DNA of 43,003 nt from NCBI GenBank assembly GCA_964627055.1, contig CAZVGV010000006.1, positions 1-43,003 on the forward strand, read 5' to 3'. The stretch is from JBBTQS01 sp964627055. Its GTDB lineage: Bacteria > Patescibacteriota > Patescibacteriia > Magasanikbacterales > JBBTQS01. Of the stretch, positions 1 through 7,415 are shown piece after piece. The stretch's first letter is position 1. Every line of letters begins with the position of its first letter. The notes beneath the pieces are model-generated. The model worked only from the letters and a program-made list of their open reading frames with translations, made no database searches and was not told the origin of the DNA. Both the position numbers and the translations under genes were made by a program.

Positions 1-1
1 G

Positions 2-1051
2 TGGGTGCTCGTCGCCAACCTGTTTCTGTTGCTCACAGGCTTCGCGCTGCTGAGCAACCACTTCGAGCAAAGCGGTGTGCCAGAGAAGCTTCCAGACTGG
101 TTGCCAGACAACTGGGTCGGCGGGTTCGTTCTGCTGGTACTCATCTTCGTACTTTCGGCATTCCTCGACAACATCGCTGCAGCACTCATCGGAGCAACTG
201 CTGCGGGTGTGGTCTTCAAAGGCCGAGTACATGTTGGGTATCTTGCAGCGATCGTGGCCGCAAGTAATGCTGGTGGTTCTCCATCTGTCGTCGGTGACAC
301 GACCACAACGATGATGTGGCTCGCGGGGGTGAGTCCTCTGTGGGTGCTCCACGCCGCGGTCGGTGCAGTCGGCGCGTTGCTTGTGATTGGCTACTTTGCG
401 TCCAAGCAGCAGGACGGATATCAGCGGATCATGAAGGACGCACCGACGGGTATGCGAATTGACTACGCCCGTCTAGGAGTCGTGCTGTGGGTGTTGACGG
501 TCGCTGTGTCGACGAACGTCCTGGTCAACGTGTATGCTCCGACGCTTGGGGACAAACTGCCGGTGATCGGGATGGCGGTGTGGACTGCACTGCTGATCGC
601 AACACCGGTGAGATCGCCTCATTGGGCGGAGTTCAAGCCTGCGGCGTCTGGTGCTGTCTTTCTACTGTGTCTGGTGCTCAATGCGAGCCTCATGCCTGTG
701 GAATCGTTGCCACCCGCCTCATGGGAGCTTGCACTCGCACTCGGCTTCGTAAGCGCGCTTTTCGACAACATTCCGCTTACCGCCATGTGTCTCAAGCAGG
801 GTGGATACGATTGGGGTGTGCTTGCGTATTGCGTCGGGTACGGCGGGTCGATGCTGTGGTTCGGGTCGTCCGCGGGTGTGGCTGTCTGCGCCAAGTACAA
901 GGAAGCGCAGGACGCACGTCAGTGGCTGCGCCACGGGTGGCACGTTCCTGTCGGTTACCTCGTGGGCTTCGCACTGCTCATGCTCATTGAGGGTTGGCAG
1001 CCGCACGAACCGATCAGGTCTTCACCAACAACTGAGGTGCACGCGCCGTAG
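2..1051 (+). CDS. Ion transporter of the ArsB/NhaD (IT) superfamily, 5'-truncated
   Basis: The frame is open to the window edge (codons before the GTG at 5 are coding), so the N-terminus is missing; 349 codons remain. About ten hydrophobic segments are visible. Two related motifs lie in the two halves, SAFLDNIAAALIG near residue 50 and SALFDNIPLTAMC near residue 250, each a broken membrane helix with an Asp-Asn pair. This inverted-repeat pattern is typical of ArsB/NhaD/CitM-type carriers. By family knowledge it should exchange cations (Na+/H+) or carry an organic anion across the inner membrane; substrate cannot be read from sequence. It ends before a strong terminator and is convergent with the next gene. 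An Na+/H+ antiporter is the most likely role, but a citrate-type carrier is possible. Confidence 0.75.
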   Translation, partial: WVLVANLFLLLTGFALLSNHFEQSGVPEKLPDWLPDNWVGGFVLLVLIFVLSAFLDNIAAALIGATAAGVVFKGRVHVGYLAAIVAASNAGGSPSVVGDTTTTMMWLAGVSPLWVLHAAVGAVGALLVIGYFASKQQDGYQRIMKDAPTGMRIDYARLGVVLWVLTVAVSTNVLVNVYAPTLGDKLPVIGMAVWTALLIATPVRSPHWAEFKPAASGAVFLLCLVLNASLMPVESLPPASWELALALGFVSALFDNIPLTAMCLKQGGYDWGVLAYCVGYGGSMLWFGSSAGVAVCAKYKEAQDARQWLRHGWHVPVGYLVGFALLMLIEGWQPHEPIRSSPTTEVHAP

Positions 1052-1075
1052 ACGCGCTTCGCCTCTTCACAAACC

Positions 1076-1107
1076 AAACCCCTTCGAATGGACTTTCGAA
1101 GGGGTTT
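1076..1107 (+). terminator. Intrinsic terminator after the transporter
   Basis: Perfect 13-bp stem AAACCCCTTCGAA / TTCGAAGGGGTTT with a 6-nt loop, followed by GTCTTTTG. It sits between two convergent genes and can serve both strands. Confidence 0.9.
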
Positions 1108-1125
1108 GTCTTTTGTATCACCGAA

Positions 1126-1533
1126 TTATTTTTGGCGGCTCAACGTTCGGAACACAATGCCAGTCCAAATTGAAATGCATCCGAATAGTAGAATGAGTCC
1201 TGAGAAGACGTAGGTCAAAATGCCGAGATTCAGTGCTGTTGTGAGCGTCGTTGCTGTAATCCAAAGTGGGCGGTTCGCATCTTCGCGCGGCATTTCGGCG
1301 TAGGTCTTGTCGCCAGTAATCTTTAGCGTGTGTTCTCTGATCACTTCTGCCTGTGAGCGCAGGGTGAAAGGTCCGCGGACAGGAGATTCGGGAATGGAGG
1401 CGTCGGCTGGCGTAACAATTTTTTCTTGCGCGATATTCTGGTACGTAAAGGTAATGCCCCAAATACCTCCAGCTACGAAGAGAAGGCCAGAGATGATCGC
1501 GATGTATGCGGAAATAGTGAGAAGTTTTTTCAT
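1126..1533 (-). CDS. Small two-helix membrane protein of the former 'LigA' family
   Basis: 135 aa. Hydrophobic helix at residues 4-27, a soluble middle with the motifs SQAEVIREHTLK and TGDKTYAEMPREDANR, and a second helix near residues 93-125. From memory this domain recurs in actinobacteria and CPR genomes, where it was wrongly labelled 'aromatic ring-opening dioxygenase LigA'; it has no dioxygenase features and its function is unknown. The start is set at ATG 1533 because the longer open frame runs back through tRNA-His on the same strand. A TATACT box lies 16 nt upstream, implying a short leader without Shine-Dalgarno site. Confidence 0.75.
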   Translation of the reverse strand: MKKLLTISAYIAIISGLLFVAGGIWGITFTYQNIAQEKIVTPADASIPESPVRGPFTLRSQAEVIREHTLKITGDKTYAEMPREDANRPLWITATTLTTALNLGILTYVFSGLILLFGCISIWTGIVFRTLSRQK

Positions 1534-1574
1534 AGAGTTGTATGGCACTAGTATATTCCTCTCAGGAGAAAAGC

Positions 1575-1604
1575 AAAAATCGAACCAGGAACGGTTCGAT
1601 TTTT
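1575..1604 (-). terminator. Terminator downstream of tRNA-His
   Basis: Perfect 12-bp stem AAAAATCGAACC / GGTTCGATTTTT with a 6-nt loop. The arms supply a T-run on either strand; on the minus strand it ends the tRNA-His transcript. Confidence 0.85.
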
Positions 1605-1607
1605 GAT

Positions 1608-1682
1608 TGGGGTGGCTAACGGGGATCGAACCCGTACAAAGGGTACCACAAACCCTTGTGCTACCACTACACCATAGCCACC
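1608..1682 (-). tRNA. tRNA-His (GTG), CCA encoded
   Basis: Cloverleaf read on the minus strand: acceptor GTGGCTA/TAGCCAC, anticodon loop TTGTGGT with anticodon GTG, T-arm ACGGG-TTCGATC-CCCGT. An extra G at position -1 faces C73, the usual identity element of histidine tRNA. The CCA end is encoded (1608-1610). Confidence 0.95.
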
Positions 1683-1716
1683 AGTCGCTTATGAACTGGA
1701 ATTCAGTAGCGACGAT

Positions 1717-1744
1717 AGTATAACTGAGGGACAAAAAAAGGCAA
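1717..1744 (-). promoter_or_regulatory. Promoter of tRNA-His, fused to the upstream terminator
   Basis: Minus strand -35 TTGCCT (1739-1744), 16-bp spacer, -10 TATACT (1717-1722), about 35 nt before the tRNA. The -35 lies in the 3' arm and T-run of the pilin-cluster terminator. Confidence 0.65.
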
Positions 1745-1764
1745 GGGCCGGGGCCCTTGCCTTT
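1733..1764 (-). terminator. Terminator of the pilin cluster
   Basis: GC-rich stem GGCAAGGGCC / GGCCCTTGCC followed on the minus strand by seven T. It closes transcription from the pilin gene ending at 1780. Confidence 0.85.
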
Positions 1765-1779
1765 GGCACGCGCAACTCT

Positions 1780-2253
1780 TTATGGGAAAACCCCCGCAGC
1801 TCCTGCGGCTGCACCACTCTCTGCCCCAACACCACTAAATTCGGTGCCTGTGGCGTTTCCAAAGACATTAAACACTGTCGAAGTAATAGCGTATGCAGCC
1901 ATGATGACTACAAGTCCGATAACTGCCTGCACAATAATACCACGCGCCTTCTCGACCTGGTCGGAATTACCAGCAGATGTCATCCATAGCACACCAGCGT
2001 AGATAATCAGGATGATGAAAAGGATTCCGAGAAGGCCTAGAATAATGCGAACGACATTGGCAATGGTACTCATGAGACCAGGTCGGGCCTCATATGCTGC
2101 GGCGTCGCCATACGTTGTGGCACCAGCTGCATCAATAGCAGTGGTGGCTTCATCTAGCACAGAACTTTGCGCATGTGTCACTGCTGATGCGCCGAAGAAA
2201 ATAGTGGTGGCGAGTAGAATTGCGGCAAATGTCTGAGAAAGGCGTTGCATCAT
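1780..2253 (-). CDS. T4SS-type pilin (VirB2/TrbC-like), paralogue 5
   Basis: 157 aa (ATG-ATG, so one residue shorter is equally likely). Signal peptide to about residue 29 with AQS-type cleavage site, a short variable exposed part, then two membrane helices: RIILGLLGILFIILIIYAG and IIVQAVIGLVVIMAAYAI, joined by the loop WMTSAGNSDQVEKAR. This is the plan of the T4SS pilin family common in CPR bacteria. The C-terminus carries a Gly/Ala-rich tail that the paralogues lack. It is the last gene of five tandem paralogues, 9 nt after the preceding one, and ends at a strong terminator. Likely an inner-membrane-inserted subunit of a pilus or secretion channel; no VirB4 or VirB6 partner is in the window. 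Confidence 0.8.
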   Translation of the reverse strand: MMQRLSQTFAAILLATTIFFGASAVTHAQSSVLDEATTAIDAAGATTYGDAAAYEARPGLMSTIANVVRIILGLLGILFIILIIYAGVLWMTSAGNSDQVEKARGIIVQAVIGLVVIMAAYAITSTVFNVFGNATGTEFSGVGAESGAAAGAAGVFP

Positions 2254-2262
2254 AGCGGTGGA

Positions 2263-2697
2263 CTACGGAGCTTGATTCTCGAGAGTCGCCAGCTTGTCGA
2301 AGACAAATGCTGTGATGGTGTATGCAGAGAGTACGATAACCAGACCAATCACGGCGTGCACGATTGTGTCACGTGCACTCTCGATTGCACCAGAGTCTCC
2401 CTGTGCCGTCATCCAGCGCAGACCACCGTAGATAACCAGAATGAGGAAAACAAGACCCAGCAGTCCGAGAATAATTCGGATAATATTACCAACAATCACC
2501 GGAAGCTTTTCTCCAGCTTCTTCTGAGCCAGCGTAGGGGAGCTGCCCATTGAGATTTGCACCAACCGTGTCCAGCCCGTAGCGTGTATCGCTTGGTGAGG
2601 TTGCATCAGCTTGTGCGTGCGCAAACGACGGAGCAAATGTGAGGAGGGCAAAGCCCGCCATGAGCGAAAGAGCGACCTTCTTAGGTGACAACGTCAT
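2263..2697 (-). CDS. T4SS-type pilin, paralogue 4
   Basis: 144 aa from ATG 2697, chosen because it gives a proper signal peptide (MTLSPKKVALSLMAGF..., AHA/Q cleavage); the longer open frame runs through the preceding terminator. Two membrane helices follow, RIILGLLGLVFLILVIYGG and AVIGLVIVLSAYTITAF, with the shared loop WMTAQGDSGAIESAR. A terminator hairpin separates it from paralogue 3, so it probably has its own promoter and is co-transcribed with paralogue 5. Role as for the other pilins. Confidence 0.8.
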   Translation of the reverse strand: MTLSPKKVALSLMAGFALLTFAPSFAHAQADATSPSDTRYGLDTVGANLNGQLPYAGSEEAGEKLPVIVGNIIRIILGLLGLVFLILVIYGGLRWMTAQGDSGAIESARDTIVHAVIGLVIVLSAYTITAFVFDKLATLENQAP

Positions 2698-2704
2698 ACA
2701 GAAG

Positions 2705-2742
2705 ATAAAACGATACAACGTGAGCCGAAGCCCACGTTGTAT
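2705..2742 (-). terminator. Terminator inside the pilin cluster
   Basis: On the minus strand a 13-bp stem with one mismatch, closed by a C(TTCG)G tetraloop, followed by CGTTTTATCTT. It divides the pilin array into two transcripts. Confidence 0.75.
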
Positions 2743-2785
2743 AGTATACGGAAAAAGGAAATTTCCTACAAGCGTATCTTGTACG

Positions 2786-3172
2786 CTAGTTGACGAACTG
2801 AGTACCAGTTGCGCTTCCAAATTCATCGAAGATGAACGTGGTAATTGCGTACGCGGACATGATAATAATCAAGCCGATAACTGCAGAGATGAGGATACCC
2901 TTTGCCTTACCGATTTGATCTTCGTTACCTGTTGCTGTCATCCAAAGGAATCCAGCCCAGAGTACGAGGAGCACTGCGAGAAGTCCGAGGAACCCGAGAA
3001 CGACTCTTACGATGTTACCGATGGTTGTGCGGAGATCTTCTTCACCCAATTGTGCGGTGTTGTTGAAGTCGGTCAAGCCAGTATCGATCTGTGCTGATGC
3101 GATAAGTGGCATAGCCATCATCACGCCAGACATTGCAGCCGTAGCCCAAATACCTGCTTTTTTCATTGTCAT
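2786..3172 (-). CDS. T4SS-type pilin, paralogue 3
   Basis: 128 aa. Signal peptide to about residue 28 (ASA/Q), then RVVLGFLGLLAVLLVLWAG and ILISAVIGLIIIMSAYAI as the two membrane helices around the loop WMTATGNEDQIGKAK. It is the only one of the five with an obvious Shine-Dalgarno site, GAGGGGGTG, 5 nt before ATG 3172, and it has a 42-nt intergenic leader upstream and a terminator downstream. It could therefore be expressed separately and more strongly, perhaps as the major subunit; that is inference. Confidence 0.82.
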   Translation of the reverse strand: MTMKKAGIWATAAMSGVMMAMPLIASAQIDTGLTDFNNTAQLGEEDLRTTIGNIVRVVLGFLGLLAVLLVLWAGFLWMTATGNEDQIGKAKGILISAVIGLIIIMSAYAITTFIFDEFGSATGTQFVN

Positions 3173-3214
3173 AGATTCACCCCCTCTCTAGTATGGAGAT
3201 CGCATCACTATTTA

Positions 3215-3598
3215 CTAGCTGGTCGCCGTGAGTTTGTCGAAGACAAAGGTCACGATGACATAGCTACTAAATATTACCACAAGTCCGAGCACAGCCCAAA
3301 CAAATACGTTGCGTCCTTCCTCAACCTTGCTCGAATTGCCTGCTGATGTGAGCCACAAAATACCACCGTAGAGGAAGAGTACTAGAGCAATAATACCGAT
3401 AATTCCAAGGAACGACTTGATGACGCGTGCTACGAGATCTTCAAGTGGCGCTTCTGCATTGAGCTGCAGCGGATCCTGCAGTGTCACAGATGTTGGATCA
3501 GTTGCGGCGGTGTCAGCGGCTTGTGCAAGAGCAAGGGAAGGTGCAAGAACCATGGATCCCATGAAGACCGCAAGAAGCAATGATTTGATCAGTTTCAT
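3215..3598 (-). CDS. T4SS-type pilin, paralogue 2
   Basis: 127 aa from ATG 3598, which starts the signal peptide MKLIKSLLLAVFMGSMVLAP (cleavage near ALA/Q). Two membrane helices, VIKSFLGIIGIIALVLFLYG and VFVWAVLGLVVIFSSYVI, flank the loop WLTSAGNSSKVEEGR. It starts 7 nt after paralogue 1 and is probably translated from the same mRNA. A small exposed segment between signal peptide and first helix is Thr/Ala-rich. Confidence 0.8.
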   Translation of the reverse strand: MKLIKSLLLAVFMGSMVLAPSLALAQAADTAATDPTSVTLQDPLQLNAEAPLEDLVARVIKSFLGIIGIIALVLFLYGGILWLTSAGNSSKVEEGRNVFVWAVLGLVVIFSSYVIVTFVFDKLTATS

Positions 3599-3605
3599 AA
3601 AGTTG

Positions 3606-4424
3606 TTACTTGGTGACAACGCCGCAGGTGGCATTGCTGATGTAGACGTTATATTCGCCCTGTACCGTCAGATTCGTTCCTGGAGGAGGATCGATGGCAT
3701 CGCGCTTGGACTTGAGTATATTGACGTAGTGACTCTTGCAGTTGGCGATGTTAACCATTGCAGTTCCAGGTTTGCCGGTGAAGTTGTGTTCAGCAACCTG
3801 TGCACCAGACACACCAGTAACCTTGCAGCTGCACACCGTCTGCTTCAATTCGATTGCTGCATCTGCCCCGCTGGTGTTGCCAGGCCCGCCGTTACCATCA
3901 AGTGGAAGTGATGCGGCAATGTCTGGTCGTGCCCCAACTGCTTTCAAGAAGAATTTCACAATTGCGCCTGCACTAAAGATGAGGAGCAAGCCTATGAGTG
4001 AACCAGTCATGATGGCACGTCCGTGCTCTACAGATGACGAGTTGCCCGCAGACATGAGCCAGACAGCACCGCCATAAATGAACATAACAAGGACAACCAC
4101 ACCAATTATACCAAAGATCCAATTGCCGATTCCAATTGCTGTTGCTTCGATGTCGGCAAGTGAATAATTACAAGGGATGTTGGTGCCCACACACAGACCG
4201 TCTGGTCCACAGGTTGTTGGAGTCGCTATGCCTGATGTAACAGGCACGGAAGCACCATTCATGAAAGGTACTGCTACATCTGTAGTGATTGGCTGATTCA
4301 CTGTTGGGCAAGAGCCTGTTGGCTTGCGTAGAAGTGGTTCAGCTGCGTGTGTTGTCGTGAATGGTGCAAGGACAGTAAGACTCAGCACAGCAAGCGCTGC
4401 CAGGCGTGAGAAAAAGGTACGCAT
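3606..4424 (-). CDS. Long T4SS-type pilin with cysteine-rich N- and C-terminal parts, paralogue 1
   Basis: 272 aa, about twice the size of its paralogues. Signal peptide to about residue 28; an exposed N-terminal segment with five Cys (GSCPTV, TTCGPDGLC, IPCNYS); two membrane helices with the family loop WLMSAGNSSSVEHGR; then a C-terminal extension of about 100 residues with four more Cys (VCSCKVTG, IANCKSHY, NATCGVV). The Cys suggest disulphides outside the membrane. It follows the solute-binding lipoprotein gene by 4 nt and precedes paralogue 2 by 7 nt, so it sits in the galU operon. It could be a tip or adaptor subunit; I see no enzymatic motif. Confidence 0.75.
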   Translation of the reverse strand: MRTFFSRLAALAVLSLTVLAPFTTTHAAEPLLRKPTGSCPTVNQPITTDVAVPFMNGASVPVTSGIATPTTCGPDGLCVGTNIPCNYSLADIEATAIGIGNWIFGIIGVVVLVMFIYGGAVWLMSAGNSSSVEHGRAIMTGSLIGLLLIFSAGAIVKFFLKAVGARPDIAASLPLDGNGGPGNTSGADAAIELKQTVCSCKVTGVSGAQVAEHNFTGKPGTAMVNIANCKSHYVNILKSKRDAIDPPPGTNLTVQGEYNVYISNATCGVVTK

Positions 4425-4428
4425 AGGA

Positions 4429-5856
4429 TTAGAGCGTTTGGTTGATGCGATTCACCGCACGGTTGATCGCGTTCTCGAATGCTTCGCGTGGATCGATAGG
4501 AGCGTTTGCAAGCGCCTCTTCGATCATATCCCGCATAATGGCTTCCATGGCTGCGCTATCCTTGCCGCGATACCAGCTCTTTGCGGTTAGTAATTGTTGT
4601 GCAAAAGGAACACGCTGCGGCACCTGCTCGTCACGTACCTGTGTATCGATAAGTTCGCGAAGAGCCGTTGGACGTTTGGTCTTGGCGAGGTATTTGGATA
4701 CTTCATCCTTGCGTGTCGTCGCAAAGAGGAGGAAGTCCCACGCTTCGTTTGGGTACTTTGTTTTCTTTGCAACTGTTTCGAGATAGTACGATGCCATGTT
4801 CACTGTTGCGTCTCCACGTGGTTGGAGTGCCGGTGCGATGGAGTAGTTGAGCTTTGGTGCACGCGCGGTGAGAAGATCAATGTGGTAGTTATATCCGAAG
4901 AAGAATGCGGTTTTTCCGTCTGCAAACGCTTCGAAACTCTCAGGCAACTTGTTGTTCCATGTATAAATCGTCTCAAGGGGATTAGCAAACTCGGTGTATA
5001 CCATGAGTGCTTCAATACCCGGTGCAACCTCACGCTTGCCTGAAAGTTCAGTTGGAGTGCTGTTGAATGTTGCACGACCAAAGTCGTCAGACATGCGTGT
5101 GCCGTTTTGCATCATGAGCAGTGAAACAATATCTCCGGCGCGGCTAATGTTCGTTGCTGTCCCAAGTGCAGCTCCGGACTGGAGAATCGTATCGTCCTTA
5201 TTGACCTTCGTAATTAGCTTCACGGCATTTTGCAATTCGTCCCAGTATTTAGGTGGAGTTGCGATGCCAGCTTGTGCGAGCAAATCGTTGTTGTAGAACA
5301 TCGCAAGTGTGTCGACAGAAAGAGGAACGCCGAGAATTTTCTTCTCGAATTGATTATTTTTGCCGCCAGGAACTGCAGTATCGCGGATGGCGTCAGTTGC
5401 AACGACATCTACGAATAACTTCTTAAAGGCTGGAATACCGGGTGTCTTGTAGGTGTCGAGGGTTACCTTAGGCTCCTTCTTGATCGTGCCTTCCATCGTC
5501 AGTTTTGGAATCTCGATGGTGGACGGTAGGGGAAGAACTTTGTTGGCGTAGGCACCTACCCATGTATTGTGGATTGTAAAAATGTCTGGTCCACGATCCT
5601 CGGCAAATGCTTCGAGCAGAGCTTTCTCGTATTCTTCCGGTCGGAATTTTTTATACTGCACCTGGATGTTTGGGTGCTGTTGCTTGTATGCTGCGATGAT
5701 TTCTGAAAAGTCATCGGCATCGTCGAACATGCGCCAGTAGGTAAGTGTTACCGGTTTGTAACGGTCTTGCACTTCTGCGGGGGTACCTTTGCATCCAAGC
5801 CCGACCATGGCGAGGGTGAGTGTGAATGCCGTAAGTCGAAAGAGCATGTGACGCAT
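4429..5856 (-). CDS. Extracellular solute-binding lipoprotein (family 1, sugar type)
   Basis: 475 aa from ATG 5856. Signal peptide with lipobox VGLGC; the Cys after the hydrophobic stretch would be lipidated. The mature part starts with VTLTYWRMFDDADDFSEII and AYKQQHPNIQVQYKKF, the typical opening of MalE/UgpB-like binding proteins, and later has GPDIFTIHNTWV and AMFYNNDLLAQAGI. By family it binds a sugar or related solute for an ABC importer. No permease or ATPase gene lies nearby. Instead it lies 4 nt downstream of galU and 4 nt upstream of pilin paralogue 1. Either the permease is elsewhere or the protein works with the pilus system. Confidence 0.88.
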   Translation of the reverse strand: MRHMLFRLTAFTLTLAMVGLGCKGTPAEVQDRYKPVTLTYWRMFDDADDFSEIIAAYKQQHPNIQVQYKKFRPEEYEKALLEAFAEDRGPDIFTIHNTWVGAYANKVLPLPSTIEIPKLTMEGTIKKEPKVTLDTYKTPGIPAFKKLFVDVVATDAIRDTAVPGGKNNQFEKKILGVPLSVDTLAMFYNNDLLAQAGIATPPKYWDELQNAVKLITKVNKDDTILQSGAALGTATNISRAGDIVSLLMMQNGTRMSDDFGRATFNSTPTELSGKREVAPGIEALMVYTEFANPLETIYTWNNKLPESFEAFADGKTAFFFGYNYHIDLLTARAPKLNYSIAPALQPRGDATVNMASYYLETVAKKTKYPNEAWDFLLFATTRKDEVSKYLAKTKRPTALRELIDTQVRDEQVPQRVPFAQQLLTAKSWYRGKDSAAMEAIMRDMIEEALANAPIDPREAFENAINRAVNRINQTL

Positions 5857-5860
5857 AAAA

Positions 5861-6727
5861 CTAGTGTTGAGAAAGGTATTTCGTAAAGGCACTTCCAATT
5901 TCTGGGTGTTGCATCCCCAATTCGACTGTTGCCTTCAGAAATTCAAGTTTGTTACCGCAATCATACCATGTTCCGTCGAACGCGTGTGCGTACATTGGAT
6001 TGGTTTTGATGTATTGCTCATACGCGTTGGAGAGGCGGATCTCGCCGTCCTTGGTAGGCGGCAGTTGCGCGAGCACCTCAAAGATCTCTGGCGTAATAAT
6101 GTAACGACCAACGATTGCGAGATTGGAAGGTTCTGTCCCTGGGGCAGGCTTTTCAACCATCTTGTTGAGTTTGTAGGTTCGATTGCCTACATCGACTCCA
6201 TCGATCACACCGTAATTTTGGATTTCATGTGCCTCCTTGGGTGAGACACCAACGACAGGTGCACCATACTGTTCGTAGACATCCATGAGCTGTTTGATTG
6301 CGGGCACCTTGCCACCTACGATGTCATCACCGAAGAACACAGCACAAGGCTCGTCTCCCACCAATTCACGCGCACAGAGAATGGCGTCGCCATCACCCTT
6401 TGGTGAGCGCTGGCGTACGTACACGAACTGCGCAAGATCAGTGATATCAAGGATTTGACCAAGAGTTTCCTTCTTTCCTTTCTTTTCGAGGCGATACTCG
6501 AGTTCGAAGTTGCGGTCGAAGTGGTCTTCGATTGCGCGCTTGTTTTGGCTGGTAATGAAGATTATTTGTTCAATGCCAGCCGCGGCTGCTTCTTCAACAA
6601 TGTACTGAATAATCGGCTTATCAACGATAGTGAGCATCTCCTTCGGCTGCGCCTTGGTGGCAGGGAGGAATCGTGTACCAAGACCAGCAACCGGGATGAT
6701 TGCCTTACGAACGCGTGTATGAGGCAT
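5861..6727 (-). CDS. galU: UTP-glucose-1-phosphate uridylyltransferase
   Basis: 288 aa, normal family length. Makes UDP-glucose from UTP and glucose-1-phosphate in the cytoplasm, feeding surface glycan synthesis. Nucleotide-binding signature AGLGTRFLPATKAQPKEM at residues 14-31, followed by DKPIIQYIVEEAAAAGI; later FFGDDIV and GTEPSNLAIVGRYI match the family. ATG 6727 is chosen because it places the signature correctly. An extended -10 box lies 22 nt upstream. First gene of an apparent operon with the binding lipoprotein and pilins, 4 nt apart. Confidence 0.93.
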   Translation of the reverse strand: MPHTRVRKAIIPVAGLGTRFLPATKAQPKEMLTIVDKPIIQYIVEEAAAAGIEQIIFITSQNKRAIEDHFDRNFELEYRLEKKGKKETLGQILDITDLAQFVYVRQRSPKGDGDAILCARELVGDEPCAVFFGDDIVGGKVPAIKQLMDVYEQYGAPVVGVSPKEAHEIQNYGVIDGVDVGNRTYKLNKMVEKPAPGTEPSNLAIVGRYIITPEIFEVLAQLPPTKDGEIRLSNAYEQYIKTNPMYAHAFDGTWYDCGNKLEFLKATVELGMQHPEIGSAFTKYLSQH

Positions 6728-6749
6728 AGACAAAAAAGATATCGCCCCA

Positions 6750-6758
6750 AGTATAGCA
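6750..6758 (-). promoter_or_regulatory. Extended -10 promoter of galU
   Basis: Minus strand TGCTATACT (TG at 6757-6758, TATACT at 6750-6755). Predicted leader about 16 nt, T-rich, without a Shine-Dalgarno site. Confidence 0.55.
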
Positions 6759-6773
6759 AAAAAGTACGCAGTA

Positions 6774-7337
6774 TCAAAGCATTTTCTTCGCAAGACGCAG
6801 AAGGGCGAGCGCCATGAATTCATCGGGGATTTCGCCAGCTAGTCCCATGCGTCCCACGCGGGCGAGTGGAATAGTGTGAACCTCAATTTTTTCGTCTATG
6901 TCGCGAGGAAGGGTGGATTGGGTGAGGCCGTTGGCTGAGAAGAGATATGTGGGTGCTACAATTGATGCGCCTGTGTAGCGTTCGTGAATGATCTGCAGAG
7001 ATTTGGCCTTGTATCCTGCTTCTTCTTGGAGTTCGCGTTGCATGGCAGTGCGCAACACAGGTGTCGGTAAACGTTCGAAACGAGGCGTATGTGCTGCCTC
7101 AGCTTCTTCTACACGTCCACACGGCAAGCGCCATTCCCACGCTGCATTGAGCGTGCGCCATTCACGTAATAATATGATTCGTGTCGGGCTTACGTACGCC
7201 ACTGCGGCTACAGATGGGTAACGAAACGCGCGTTCGTAGATTGTAGTAGAACCATCGGCAACGTTGTGCTGTTCCTGTCGAATGGTGAAGAGTTTGCCTT
7301 CGAAAACGATCTTGGGTGCGCTTGGAGACGTGATCAT
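6774..7337 (-). CDS. NUDIX hydrolase, ADP-ribose pyrophosphatase-like, with split Nudix box
   Basis: 187 aa. Overall layout is that of ADP-ribose pyrophosphatases (N-terminal strands, LLREWRTLNAAWEWRLPCGR, GLTQSTLPRDIDEKIEVHTI). The Nudix box reads G74-x5-E80, then instead of seven residues there are twenty before REL-QEE-AGY (101-109): a 13-residue insertion AHTPRFERL... in the loop of the box. The metal-binding Glu residues are kept, so it is probably active. Likely hydrolyses a nucleoside diphosphate derivative. Monocistronic and divergent from the SIMPL gene. Confidence 0.85.
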   Translation of the reverse strand: MITSPSAPKIVFEGKLFTIRQEQHNVADGSTTIYERAFRYPSVAAVAYVSPTRIILLREWRTLNAAWEWRLPCGRVEEAEAAHTPRFERLPTPVLRTAMQRELQEEAGYKAKSLQIIHERYTGASIVAPTYLFSANGLTQSTLPRDIDEKIEVHTIPLARVGRMGLAGEIPDEFMALALLRLAKKML

Positions 7338-7381
7338 ATAGCATATTTTTGCGCCGTTTGCATGCGGGTGTCAACAAGATG

Positions 7382-7390
7382 TGGTACACT
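7382..7390 (+). promoter_or_regulatory. Extended -10 promoter of the SIMPL gene
   Basis: TGGTACACT, 25 nt before ATG 7416. The same TGG-TAYACT form recurs at 16392 and 24682. Confidence 0.5.
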
Positions 7391-7415
7391 TGATTCAAAT
7401 TTCTTCAATACGAGT

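Noticed and set aside
1534..1734. N-terminal extension of the small 'LigA'-family protein
   Set aside because: It reads through tRNA-His and its terminator.
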